From Paraburkholderia madseniana (GTDB taxonomy: Bacteria > Pseudomonadota > Gammaproteobacteria > Burkholderiales > Burkholderiaceae), in NCBI RefSeq assembly GCF_009690905.1, contig NZ_VOSW01000016.1:53960-117959 (forward strand): a stretch of DNA of 64,000 bases. The letters run 5' to 3'. Shown here piece by piece: positions 48,405-56,844 of this stretch; the first letter of the stretch is position 1, and each line of letters opens with the position of its first letter. A model generated the notes under the pieces. The model did no database searches. It saw nothing but the letters and a program-made list of their open reading frames with translations, and was not told the DNA's origin. The translations under genes and the position numbers were made by a program.

Positions 48405-48590
48405 TTACACTAGCGCAGGCAAGCCTTCGACCAGCACGACCGCGAACACCACGCCGATTAGCGCGCCAAGCACGCGTAACGCGTTGTGCCGAAATTCCGT
48501 CTTGCAGGGGAGCGCGCCGACAAACAGGGCACCGGCCAGCGCCATCGGAATGACCAGGATTAAATCGCCAATCGTGAAGTAGGTCGTCAT
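48405..48590 (-). CDS. Small two-helix membrane protein
   Basis: 61 aa from the ATG at 48590, preceded by GGAGACGGGT. Two hydrophobic segments are visible: LILVIPMALAGALFVGALP and ALRVLGALIGVVFAVVLVEGL. No family recognised. The same frame extends upstream to 48887 with low-quality sequence; an ATG at 48644 would add 18 residues. Confidence 0.62.
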   Translation of the reverse strand: MTTYFTIGDLILVIPMALAGALFVGALPCKTEFRHNALRVLGALIGVVFAVVLVEGLPALV

Positions 48591-48940
48591 ACCCGTCTCC
48601 TTATGTAGTTCCAACGCGGGCAGCGGCTCGATTTCTGGAGTCATGCACTGCCAACGGTCGATTCGAGTATAGGCGACGGTTAGATCAACATAACAACGTC
48701 TTGCGGCGCTGCAGCGCGTCTTCGCAGACTGCTGAACCCAGTACCGCAAGGGCCGCCGCGATTGGCGCGTTGCAGCAAAAACCCCGTAAAAAGTGAAGTG
48801 TTTGCTTACACAGGCCTTACTTTCCAGGCCTGTTCGATGCGCTGCGGATAGTTCTCGCCTGACTGGGGTACACCCCATGCAGGCCACGTTTCACGCTGCG
48901 TCCAGGCCATGTTTCCCCAAAGCCGATTAGCAGCGTTCCC
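48591..48940. other. Gene-free stretch between small membrane protein and MFS gene
   Basis: About 350 bp. It should contain the promoter of the small membrane protein on the minus strand and the 3' end of the MFS transcript. I see no terminator hairpin with a T run, no RNA gene and no clear operator. Confidence 0.4.
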
Positions 48941-50230
48941 TCATACCGTGATCCGTTCGCGTTGACGCAGGCGCGTGGCCGCAACGAGGCCTACGACAAG
49001 CAGCACGCCGACCAGTCCGGCGACACCGTTCCAGCCATCACTTGCCCATACGCGCCCGCCATAAGAACCGACCACGCTCGAACCGATGTAATACGCGAGC
49101 AGATACAGCGCGGCCGCCTGGCCTTTGGCTTCCTTGGCGAGGCGTCCGACCCAGCCGCTCGCCACCGAGTGTCCGGCGAAAAAGCCGAACGTCACGAAAG
49201 CAATGCCGGTCGCAATGGCTGCCAGCGGATGCAGCATCGTGAGCACGAGTCCACATGCCATCAGCAGCAAGCTGGCGGTCAGCACGCGCGCCCGGCCGAA
49301 GGTGTCGGCCATGCGGCCCGACCACGGCGAGGCAACCACGCCCGTCAGATAGACGACGAAAATCGCACCGATCTCCGTCTGACTCAGCAGATACGGCGGC
49401 GCGAGCAGCCGGTAACCGATGTAGTTGTAGAGCGTGACGAAGCTGCCCATCAGCACGAAGCCGAGCAGAAACAGCAACGGCAAGCCGGGTCGCGTGAATT
49501 GTTTGAGCAGGGCGGTGCGGTGATGGGAAAAGCCGAGCCCGCGACGCGGTACGAAATGGTGCGACGGCGGCAGCAAAGCGCGAAACGCGAGCATCGACAA
49601 AATGCCGAGTACGCCGATCGTACCGATTGCCACGCGCCACGAAAACAGATCCGCGACCACGCCGGTGATCACACGCCCAGCCATCCCGCCGATCGCTGTG
49701 CCACCGACATACAGCCCCATCGCCAGACCGAGTCCATCCGGGTGTACTTCTTCCGCGAGGTACGCCATCGCGACGGCGGGCACGCCACCGAGCGCGAGGC
49801 CCTCGAGCGTGCGCAACACGAGCAGTTGATGCCAGTGCGGCGCGATCGACACGCCGATCGTCAGCAGCGCCGACAGCGTGAGCGATGCCGTCATCAGCTT
49901 GTGACGGCTCCAGCCTTCCGAGACGAAACCGGCGATAAATATGGCGAGCGCGAGCGCGGCTGTCGTCAGTGACAGCGACAAGCTGCTTTGTGCCGGCGTT
50001 ACGTTGAACGCCGTAGATAATGCAGGCAGCAATGGCTGTACGCAATACAGCAGTGAGAAGGTGGCGTAACCCGCGAACAGTAGTGCGATGCTGGCGCGCC
50101 AATAGGCATGCGTGCCGCGTTCGAGATAGGGAATGTCAGGGACGGCAGGCACAGCAGCGGAGGTAAAAGAAGCAGACGAAACAGGAACAGCCGAAGCAGC
50201 AGTCCGGTGGGAATCCGGCGATGCGGTCAC
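48941..50230 (-). CDS. MFS efflux transporter (YnfM-like)
   Basis: 429 aa from a GTG at 50230, chosen because AAGGAGA lies seven bases upstream; the longer frame to 50497 crosses non-coding-like sequence. The first 50 residues are Ser/Ala-rich and cytoplasmic. Twelve helices follow, with the MFS A-motif-like GRMADTFGRARVL and AEEVHPDGLGLAMGLYVGGTAIGGM. The substrate is unknown; the YnfM/AraJ-like subfamily often exports small molecules. Confidence 0.86.
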   Translation of the reverse strand: MTASPDSHRTAASAVPVSSASFTSAAVPAVPDIPYLERGTHAYWRASIALLFAGYATFSLLYCVQPLLPALSTAFNVTPAQSSLSLSLTTAALALAIFIAGFVSEGWSRHKLMTASLTLSALLTIGVSIAPHWHQLLVLRTLEGLALGGVPAVAMAYLAEEVHPDGLGLAMGLYVGGTAIGGMAGRVITGVVADLFSWRVAIGTIGVLGILSMLAFRALLPPSHHFVPRRGLGFSHHRTALLKQFTRPGLPLLFLLGFVLMGSFVTLYNYIGYRLLAPPYLLSQTEIGAIFVVYLTGVVASPWSGRMADTFGRARVLTASLLLMACGLVLTMLHPLAAIATGIAFVTFGFFAGHSVASGWVGRLAKEAKGQAAALYLLAYYIGSSVVGSYGGRVWASDGWNGVAGLVGVLLVVGLVAATRLRQRERITV

Positions 50231-50356
50231 GAAAAATCTCCTTGAGGAGCGGAAAGTACTCAAAGAGGCCAAGGATACGCTGGAGAGACTGAACGGGTGC
50301 GCGTGCCGCGAGGTCAGCGGACCTGAATACGCTCCTTTCGCGCTGACGGCATGATT

Positions 50357-50386
50357 TTGATATATCGCCCCGGCTGGGTTTATGAT
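50357..50386 (+). promoter_or_regulatory. Candidate promoter with a long structured leader
   Basis: TTGATA (50357-50362), 18 bp, TATGAT (50381-50386). Initiation near 50393 would give a leader of about 250 nt before the small gene at 50646. The leader has several GC stems and a stretch around 50433-50510 reminiscent of cobalamin-riboswitch core words (GGGAA, GGTGAA, GCCCCGCAA) but no GCCACTG. The gap 50231-50645 contains no supported gene. Confidence 0.45.
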
Positions 50387-50645
50387 GGTCTCGTTACGAC
50401 GCTTTACGCCCAGATCATCGGCCCGGCGCGCTGTAATGGGAATAGGGCGAAACGACGGGTGAAGAGCCCCGAGTTCGCGCTTTCCATGGCCCCGCAAAAC
50501 GGGAACAATGACTCGAACCTCTCACGCGTCTTACGCGCAGCAGATTGGGTGCGTACGCAACGTTATCGGCGAAGCGGCGCTTTTATCATCACCTTGACCG
50601 GCGCGGAAACCATAAAGCCGGCTATGGGAGAAACGGGGAAACATC

Positions 50646-50858
50646 ATGCAAATCGGTTCCATTGTCCGATCGGTGCATATCGCGGTGCCGCAGGGCGCAC
50701 GCGGGATTGTCATGCGCATTCTCGGCGACATGGCTATGGTGGCCTGGTATGCCGGCGAACCCGGCACATCGGAGCATCTCAATACTGAACCCTTTTTCCT
50801 TGAAGATCTGATCGATACGGGCGAGCAGGTTCGCCCGTCTAGCGCACAGGTGCATTGA
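50646..50858 (+). CDS. Small conserved-looking hypothetical protein
   Basis: 70 aa. The sequence (MQIGSIVRSVHIAVPQGARG at the start) reads like a compact beta-rich domain with balanced composition and no membrane helix. No family recognised. GGGAGAAACGGGG upstream may serve as ribosome site. It precedes srkA by 100 bp on the same strand. Confidence 0.68.
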   Translation: MQIGSIVRSVHIAVPQGARGIVMRILGDMAMVAWYAGEPGTSEHLNTEPFFLEDLIDTGEQVRPSSAQVH

Positions 50859-50958
50859 AGCTGGTTTGAGTCCGATTCATGGTGGTTGCAGGTGGCTGTA
50901 AGCCGCAAGGTGAGCCGACGTCCTCGTCTTTGACGGCGGCGCGGCGCACAATGCGGAC

Positions 50959-51987
50959 ATGAACGACGACAATTTCGACCCACAGGACGGCGCCGATAGC
51001 GCCGTACCTTTCGCCCGGCTCAAGCCGGAAATCGTGCTCGACGCGCTCGACAGCGTGCTCAGCAGCGTCGGTGTGTACACCGACGGCCGCATGCTGCCGC
51101 TCAACAGCTACGAGAACCGCGTGTACCAGGTCGGCGTGGAAGACGGGCCGCCCGTGGTCGCCAAGTTCTATCGTCCCGAGCGTTGGACCGACGCCGCCAT
51201 TCTCGAAGAACACGCCTTTGTCGCCGATCTCGCCGCGCGTGAGATTCCGGCGGTGCCCGCGCGTGTTTTCGAAGGCCGCACGCTGCATACCTTCGACGGT
51301 TTCCGTTTCTCGATCTTCGAACGCCGCGGCGGCCGTGCGCCCGATCTGGACCGGCGCGATACGCTCGAATGGCTGGGGCGTTTCATCGGCCGCATCCATG
51401 CGGTTGGACAGACGCAGAACTACACCGAACGCCCGACGCTCGACATCAACACGTTCGGCTACGAGCCGCGCGACTTCCTGCTGTCGCACGACTTTGTGCC
51501 TGACGATGTACGCACCGCCTGGCAGACCGTGGTGAATCTCGCGCTTGAAGGCGTCGAGCGCGCCTTCGAGCGTGCCGGCGATATTCGCATGCTGCGAATG
51601 CACGGCGATTGTCATCCGAGCAATGTGTTGTGGACCGACGCGGGTCCGCATTTCGTCGACTTCGACGATAGCCGCATGGGTCCGGCAGTGCAGGATTTAT
51701 GGCTGCTGTTGCCCGGCGATCGCGTCGAGGCTTCGCGTGCGCTGGCTGATCTGCTCGCCGGTTACGAAGACTTCTGCGATTTCGAGCCGCGCGAACTGTA
51801 TCTCGTCGAAGCGTTGCGTACGTTGCGGCTGATTCACTACCAGGCGTGGCTCGCGCGCCGTTGGGACGACCCGGCGTTTCCGGCGGCGTTTCCGTGGTTC
51901 AACACGCAGCGCTATTGGGAAGACCGCATCCTCGAACTGCGCGAGCAGCTCGGCGCGATGGAGGAAGGGCCGCTCTGGCCGGTTTGA
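50959..51987 (+). CDS. srkA: Stress response kinase A (YihE/SrkA-like)
   Basis: 342 aa. An APH-fold serine/threonine kinase. The sequence LNSYENRVYQVGVEDGPPVVAKFYRPERW carries the ATP-binding Lys, RMHGDCHPSNVLW the catalytic loop with Asp and Asn, and HFVDFDDSRMGP the metal-binding Asp. These are the features of E. coli SrkA, which protects against stress-induced death. The C-terminal SrkA-type LVEALRTLRLIHYQAWLARRW is intact. It converges on the DUF3857 gene with only 12 bp between stops. Confidence 0.92.
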   Translation: MNDDNFDPQDGADSAVPFARLKPEIVLDALDSVLSSVGVYTDGRMLPLNSYENRVYQVGVEDGPPVVAKFYRPERWTDAAILEEHAFVADLAAREIPAVPARVFEGRTLHTFDGFRFSIFERRGGRAPDLDRRDTLEWLGRFIGRIHAVGQTQNYTERPTLDINTFGYEPRDFLLSHDFVPDDVRTAWQTVVNLALEGVERAFERAGDIRMLRMHGDCHPSNVLWTDAGPHFVDFDDSRMGPAVQDLWLLLPGDRVEASRALADLLAGYEDFCDFEPRELYLVEALRTLRLIHYQAWLARRWDDPAFPAAFPWFNTQRYWEDRILELREQLGAMEEGPLWPV

Positions 51988-51999
51988 GCGGTAGCTGTT

Positions 52000-53901
52000 C
52001 TACGGCGCCTGCGACGCCACGCTCGACGATTCCACCAGCGTCGATTTGACGATTACTTCGGCGCGTACGTCGCGCCCGATCGCTTCGATCGCGGGACGCA
52101 TCTGCGCGAAGTCGTCGGGCGTGCAAACTTCGCTATCGAAATGGGTGGCGCCGTCGCGCGTCATCGTCACCACGTTGCTGAGCGGATCGAACGTGTACTG
52201 CGACTGGAAATCGACGAAGCGGTCCTGGGTTCGCTTCGCTTCCGGCATCTCGAGCACGTGAAAATTCGCAGGCAATGTAATGCGCGCGCGTTCGTGCAGC
52301 GCCAGGTTGTGGCAGATGAATGGCTGCGTGCGCTGCCGTTCGCCGAGCCAGTAGCGGGTGCCCGCCTCGAAGCCGCCGGCCAGACTGGTCAGCGCCGGAA
52401 TCGATGCCGCGGCGCCCGGCACCACCAGACTTTCGAGCGTGCCTTTCATCGTGATCGTCAGCGGGCCGTCGCCAACGCTGAGGTCGCTGGTGGTCAGCGT
52501 CGCGGTGCCGCGCAGGTTGGCGCTGCGCAGTTCCGCCTGGATCGAGTCCTCACGTTGCGCGGGCGTCTGCGTGCGCAACATCGCGCGCGCCTGTTCGGCT
52601 GTGGCGCCCGATGCTTCCAGCCGATAGGTGAAACTCGCCGAGCCATCCGGTTCGACCTTGATCGACAGGTCGGTGCTGCGCGTTATCAGCTCGGAGGCCG
52701 GCGTTTGCGCGACCACCCCCTGATTGACGAGGACGGTAGGCCGGTTCATATCGGACGACGGCAAAAAGCCGAATTCGACATTCGATGCGGTCGAGTCCGC
52801 GTATTGCTGCAAATCCGGCAGCCAGGTGATTACGTGATTGATGACGCCGTAGCCCGGCACGCTGGGCAACGTATAGATCGAGCCGCTGCTGATCAGGGCC
52901 GGCTCGTTGCGAACGCCGACGGCGTCGAGCATCGCGCCGTACAGCGCCACGTGATCCTTGCAGTCGCCATAACGGTTCGCGAGGATCGCGCTTGCACTGT
53001 GCGGCACCACCGAGTCGCGCCCAACATAGATCGCTACATAGCGGACGTTCCGGCGCACCCAGTCGTACAGCGTTTTGGCCTTGTCGTGCGGGGTGTGGTC
53101 GCGTGTGGTGAGGTTTTGCGCAAGGCGCGTGACGGCTGAGTCGCGCGCGCTCGGGTCGGCGGCGGACGCCCTGTAACTCGCGGCGAAAGCGGCGTAGTCC
53201 GGAAAGGTCGAGACCATTAGCCGGTCGCCGTACGACACGTACGCGATCGAGCCGCGCTCCAGCCGGCTGAAATGCGCCTTGTCGTAACGGTATTCGTAGC
53301 GTGTGCGGCCGTCGCGCGTAACCGGTTGAAGCGCGGTGAAGCCGCGTGCATCGGCATAAAGCGGCTTGCCGGCGGGCAGGTCGTAGATGAGGTGAAAGTT
53401 GTGGGTCGGCGCGAGATCGGGCGGCGTGAAGTCGCTGAATTCGCCCGGCTCGATCGGCTGCTTTTGCGTCTTGCGATAGGTGAGGTGCACGCGCGCGCCG
53501 GGTTCGACGGCGGGGAACACGATCACCTTTTCCTGGATGTCCTGAAACATCGGTGCGTCGAACGAGCGGGCTTCCTGCACGTCGCGGATCTGCTCGGGCT
53601 GCACGTCGTGACGCACGCCGTCGGCGGTGGTCGTGTAGGCCTCGATGATCTGCACGTCCGCCATATTGCGGTTGAACCAGACGTATTGCTGCGCCACTCG
53701 CGCGACGCCTGCTTCGTTGTTCACGCGCAGCGTCATCGAATCGAGCTTCGAGAAGGAGCCGTCGGCGTTGACGGTGAAGGTCTGCGTTTCACCTTCGTTG
53801 GTATAGGGATCGTCCAGTTTGGCCGCGATGCTCGCGCTCGCGCCATGAACACCGGCAAGCCAGCCGAGAGCGGCAAGACAGACCAAAGAGGTGAGGCGCA
53901 T
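52000..53901 (-). CDS. DUF3857 and transglutaminase-like exported protein
   Basis: 633 aa from the ATG at 53901. A signal peptide (RLTSLVCLAALGWLAGVHGASA) is followed by a DUF3857 domain (residues 50-220) and a transglutaminase-like domain with YGDCKDHVALYGAML carrying the catalytic Cys, then HVITWLPD with the His. A beta-rich C-terminal domain ends the protein. Such proteins may process or bind peptides in the envelope; function is unknown. The frame extends upstream to 54036 over a Fur-box-like site, so the shorter start is more likely. Confidence 0.84.
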   Translation of the reverse strand: MRLTSLVCLAALGWLAGVHGASASIAAKLDDPYTNEGETQTFTVNADGSFSKLDSMTLRVNNEAGVARVAQQYVWFNRNMADVQIIEAYTTTADGVRHDVQPEQIRDVQEARSFDAPMFQDIQEKVIVFPAVEPGARVHLTYRKTQKQPIEPGEFSDFTPPDLAPTHNFHLIYDLPAGKPLYADARGFTALQPVTRDGRTRYEYRYDKAHFSRLERGSIAYVSYGDRLMVSTFPDYAAFAASYRASAADPSARDSAVTRLAQNLTTRDHTPHDKAKTLYDWVRRNVRYVAIYVGRDSVVPHSASAILANRYGDCKDHVALYGAMLDAVGVRNEPALISSGSIYTLPSVPGYGVINHVITWLPDLQQYADSTASNVEFGFLPSSDMNRPTVLVNQGVVAQTPASELITRSTDLSIKVEPDGSASFTYRLEASGATAEQARAMLRTQTPAQREDSIQAELRSANLRGTATLTTSDLSVGDGPLTITMKGTLESLVVPGAAASIPALTSLAGGFEAGTRYWLGERQRTQPFICHNLALHERARITLPANFHVLEMPEAKRTQDRFVDFQSQYTFDPLSNVVTMTRDGATHFDSEVCTPDDFAQMRPAIEAIGRDVRAEVIVKSTLVESSSVASQAP

Positions 53902-54010
53902 GGCGGGCAGGTATCCGGAACGGCAACGTTGACAGGATCGCCAGCTAGAGTCGGTTTGCGCCGCCTGGATGTCAAGCGGATACCGAGCATTGCGATTGAG
54001 CAAATGCCTT

Positions 54011-54038
54011 AATTGTGTAATGATAGCCATTCTCAATT
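54011..54038. promoter_or_regulatory. Fur box upstream of the PepSY gene
   Basis: The 19-mer at 54016-54034 (TGTAATGATAGCCATTCTC) matches the classic Fur consensus at 14 of 19 positions and is framed by AATTG (54011) and CAATT (54034-54038). It lies in the gap between the divergent DUF3857 and PepSY genes (53902-54226), which holds no other gene. Iron-dependent repression of the PepSY gene is the natural reading. Confidence 0.7.
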
Positions 54039-54226
54039 GAAAGGCACCGCCAGCTTTCTGTCACATTTCTCCTCCTCTGTGACTGCCAGCCAGCCTCTCA
54101 GCCGGACGGCCTGGACCGCAAGCCGGGTCTGTCCGGCTTTTCTTCTCGAACTTTCCTTTACCGCTGGTGAGAGCGAGCGCTTCGTCGCCGCCCGTCGGCG
54201 AGGGTTTAACTTGCTGCGCCTGGAGC

Positions 54227-54973
54227 ATGGATGTGAACGCGCCTGATTCAATCGATATGAAACCTGCTGCTGGTGGCGGCACGCAATACACGGCACATAG
54301 GCCGGAGCGCGGCCATCCTCTGATGGACGACGCCGAGCAGGCGGCGCGGCGCCAGCGTTCGCGGCGGGCGAATTTCATCAAGTGGTTGCGCAAGGTGCAC
54401 GGCTGGGTCGGCCTGTGGGGCGCGGTGTTGGGGTTGATGTTTGGCGCGACGGGGTTTTTGCTGAATCATCGGGGTGGACCGTTGAAGGTGTCGTCCGGTG
54501 AGCCGCAGGTCGAAGAGATGCAGCTTCCCGTACCGCAGAAGAAACTGGGTTCGCCGATGGAGATGGCGAAGTGGCTCAAGGGCGAGTTAAAGATCGACGG
54601 CAAGCCGGGGCGGGTGAAACGCGAGCCGGCGCATCCGGTGGCATGGGGGGATCGCAGCGCGATGCAGCCGGAGTTCTGGCAAGTCGGGATTTTTGGGCCT
54701 GCTCAGAATGTGCAGGCTGAGTATTGGGTTGGGAATGGGTTTGTGGCGGTGAAACGCACGCAGAATTCGTTTCTTACTACGATGAATAATTTGCATCGTG
54801 GTGTGGGGTTGAGTGTTGGGTGGGTTTTGTTGATCGATACGATTGCGGGGGGGATGATTTTGCTTTCTCTGACCGGTGTCTTGCTGTGGACTGAGTTGAA
54901 TAAGCGGCGCGTGGTGGGTGTCGTGCTGATTGGCGGCTCGGTGGTTGCCGCTGTGGTTTGTGGGTTAATGTGA
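54227..54973 (+). CDS. PepSY-associated membrane protein
   Basis: 248 aa from the ATG at 54227. A short cytoplasmic N-terminus is followed by KVHGWVGLWGAVLGLMFGATGFLLNH (membrane helix with the conserved His), a periplasmic PepSY-like region and two C-terminal helices (GWVLLIDTIAGGMILLSLTGVLLW and VVLIGGSVVAAVVCGLM). Proteins of this family accompany siderophore receptors and are thought to take part in ferric-siderophore reduction. No TonB receptor is nearby. The last 250 bp are strongly G+T-rich on the coding strand, unlike the start of the gene. Confidence 0.82.
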   Translation: MDVNAPDSIDMKPAAGGGTQYTAHRPERGHPLMDDAEQAARRQRSRRANFIKWLRKVHGWVGLWGAVLGLMFGATGFLLNHRGGPLKVSSGEPQVEEMQLPVPQKKLGSPMEMAKWLKGELKIDGKPGRVKREPAHPVAWGDRSAMQPEFWQVGIFGPAQNVQAEYWVGNGFVAVKRTQNSFLTTMNNLHRGVGLSVGWVLLIDTIAGGMILLSLTGVLLWTELNKRRVVGVVLIGGSVVAAVVCGLM

Positions 54974-54989
54974 GTTGGGTTTTTTCTTT

Positions 54990-55230
54990 GCCTGCGCGGC
55001 GCTTTTGTCCGTGTTCTTGGGGCTTTGGCCTTTCCTTGAATTGTTAGTGGTCTATTAGCGTTGCCCCTGTGCGGGGCGGCACCTACTTCTCTTTGCCGGC
55101 TGCAAAGAGAAGTAGGCAAGAGAAAGCAGCTCAAACCGCTACTACTAAGTGGGTCCCGTAGTTTGCAACGGGTAGTGGTGCATCTGGAATCTGTGTTCGT
55201 GCACCTGCATACGCCAGTGACAAGGGCGTC
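54990..55230 (+). repeat. Repeat copy A (left arm of inverted-repeat element)
   Basis: Starts GCCTGCGCGGCGCT. It contains hairpin 1 (GCCCC/GGGGC, 55063-55077) and hairpin 2 (perfect 15-bp stem 55082-55096 with 55102-55116, loop CGGCT), then CAAGAGAAAGCAGCTCAAACCGCT. It is nearly identical to copy C at 63721 and to the reverse complement of copy B. Confidence 0.93.
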
Positions 55231-55589
55231 ATACTTCCGGCGGCGCTGCGCGCGCCGACGAGTACTTCTTCAAACCACCCCCTACGTTGTGACGCTCACG
55301 CCTCGCCACCGACCGTGGCTCATCATTGCACCGCCGCCACCACCGCGATTGCGATTGGAGCGGCAACTGCAACCGCCCATCGCAGCCGCGACTGTGATCG
55401 TGACCAGGACGGTGATTGCGGTACGCGACATATCATTGAGGCGGGGTTCCCGGCGACGTGCAGGAGCGCGTCGCCGAGGCGAAGCCGATGGCTCAGACCG
55501 CGCTCAACCGAAGCCGGTGGTTTCCCATGCAGACCCGTCCGCGACGCACGTAGTGCGGAGTGGGAGCTGATGAGTCCTTTGTCACTCAC

Positions 55590-55812
55590 GCGGAATGTGC
55601 GAGAACACGGATTCCAGATGCACCACTACCCTGTGCGAGCCACGGTGCCCACTTAGCAGTAGCGGTTTGAGCTGCTTTCTCTTGCCTACTTCTCTTTGCA
55701 GCCGGCAAAGAGAAGTAGGTGCCGCCCCGCACAGGGGCAACGCTAATAGACCACTAACAAATCAAGGAAAGGCCAAAGCCCTAAGAACACGGCCAAAAAG
55801 CGCCGCGCAGGC
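55590..55812 (-). repeat. Repeat copy B (right arm, inverted)
   Basis: Reverse-oriented copy. Hairpin 2 stem is 55685-55699 with 55705-55719, loop AGCCG; hairpin 1 is GCCCC/GGGGC at about 55724-55738. It ends GCGCCGCGCAGGC at 55812. Identity with copy A is near-perfect across the core and decays towards the element centre. Confidence 0.93.
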
Positions 55813-55818
55813 AAAAAA

Positions 55819-56844
55819 CTAAACACTACAAGCAGCCGCCCCACCAGAAGCCGCAATCTCCCGCGCTGCCTTAGCGCCCTCAACCTGCAATAAAGTCGGC
55901 AACGAAACCCCATTCTTAGCCGCAGTAACCTCAGCAAGAATAGAAACAGCAATCTCAGGCGGCGTCCGGCTGCCAATATAAATCCCAACCGGCCCATGCA
56001 GCCGGGCCAACTCGGCATCGTTCAGATCGAACTCCTTCAACCGCTCGCGCCGCGCCTGATTGTTCCTTCTCGACCCCAAAGCACCCACATAAAAAGCCGG
56101 CGTCTTCAACGCCTCCATCAACGCAAGATCATCCAGCTTAGGATCATGCGTCAGTGCAATCACCGCACACCGCTCGTCGAGCTTCATGTCGATCACCGTA
56201 TCGTCCGGCATCGTCCGCACGATCTTCGTGCCGGGAATGCTCCACTCCTCGGTGTACTCCTCGCGCGGATCGCATACGGTGACCTGATAGTCGAGCCCAA
56301 CCGCGATGTTGCACAGATAGCGCGACAACTGCCCCGCACCGATCACCAGCATCCGGTAACGCGGACCGTGAATCGTCAGCAGACGCTCGCCGTCGAAATG
56401 CACGCCGTCGGTTGCCAGCGCCGCATCCAGCCGCACTGCGCCCGTCACCATGTCGACTTCACGCGCCACCAGACGGCCGTCCTCTACCGCATGGCACAGA
56501 TCGGCAATGCCGCTTTGCGGCGTCAAAGGCTCCAGCACCAGTTGGATCGTGCCGCCGCAAGGCAGGCCGAAGCGATGCGCTTCTTCCGCGGTAATGCCGT
56601 ACTTCACCGCCTCCGGGCGTGTCTGCTCAATACCCCTTTGCCGCACGCGGTCGATCAGGTCGTCTTCGATGCAGCCGCCCGATACCGAACCCACCACGAG
56701 GCCATCGTCACGCACCGCGAGCATCGCGCCCTCGGGACGCGGCGACGAGCCCCACGTCTTCACTACCGTCACCAGCAGCGCGCGATGTCCCTCTTCCAGC
56801 CAACGTGCACTGGACTTCAGAACTTCGAGATCCACGCTCTCCAT
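55819..56844 (-). CDS. XdhC/CoxI-family molybdenum-cofactor maturation protein
   Basis: 341 aa. An N-terminal XdhC/CoxI domain (TWGSSPRPEGAMLAV, GSVSGGCIEDDL) and a C-terminal Rossmann domain (RMLVIGAGQLSRYLCNIA, YVGALGSRRNNQARRERL, GPVGIYIGSRTPPEIAVSI). Such proteins insert or sulfurate the molybdopterin cytosine dinucleotide cofactor of xanthine- and CO-dehydrogenase-type enzymes. It is the last gene of the cox operon, overlapping coxG by 28 bp. The final 250 bp are G+T-rich on the coding strand, approaching repeat copy B. Confidence 0.9.
   Translation of the reverse strand: MESVDLEVLKSSARWLEEGHRALLVTVVKTWGSSPRPEGAMLAVRDDGLVVGSVSGGCIEDDLIDRVRQRGIEQTRPEAVKYGITAEEAHRFGLPCGGTIQLVLEPLTPQSGIADLCHAVEDGRLVAREVDMVTGAVRLDAALATDGVHFDGERLLTIHGPRYRMLVIGAGQLSRYLCNIAVGLDYQVTVCDPREEYTEEWSIPGTKIVRTMPDDTVIDMKLDERCAVIALTHDPKLDDLALMEALKTPAFYVGALGSRRNNQARRERLKEFDLNDAELARLHGPVGIYIGSRTPPEIAVSILAEVTAAKNGVSLPTLLQVEGAKAAREIAASGGAAACSV

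Larger units (their letters stand above)
54990..55812. mobile_element. 823-bp inverted-repeat element (MITE/REP-like)
   Basis: Two inverted arms of about 225-240 bp enclose about 360 bp of centre. No transposase or other convincing protein is encoded; open frames in the centre are Arg-rich or Pro-rich and look like chance. No target-site duplication was identified. The arms recur elsewhere in the window (copy C). The hairpin-tipped arms resemble repetitive extragenic palindromes seen widely in Burkholderiales. Whether it moves, and by whose enzyme, is unknown. It accounts for all of the gap 54974-55818. Confidence 0.7.

Noticed and set aside
50430..50520. Cobalamin riboswitch
   Set aside because: Some core words are present but the B12 box GCCACTG and a credible P1/P2 closure are not; reported only as an unexplained leader.
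55061..55570. A 169-codon ORF inside the inverted-repeat element
   Set aside because: Its start lies in the hairpin arm and the product is Arg/Pro-rich without a recognisable fold; probably a chance frame, though often annotated in such repeats.
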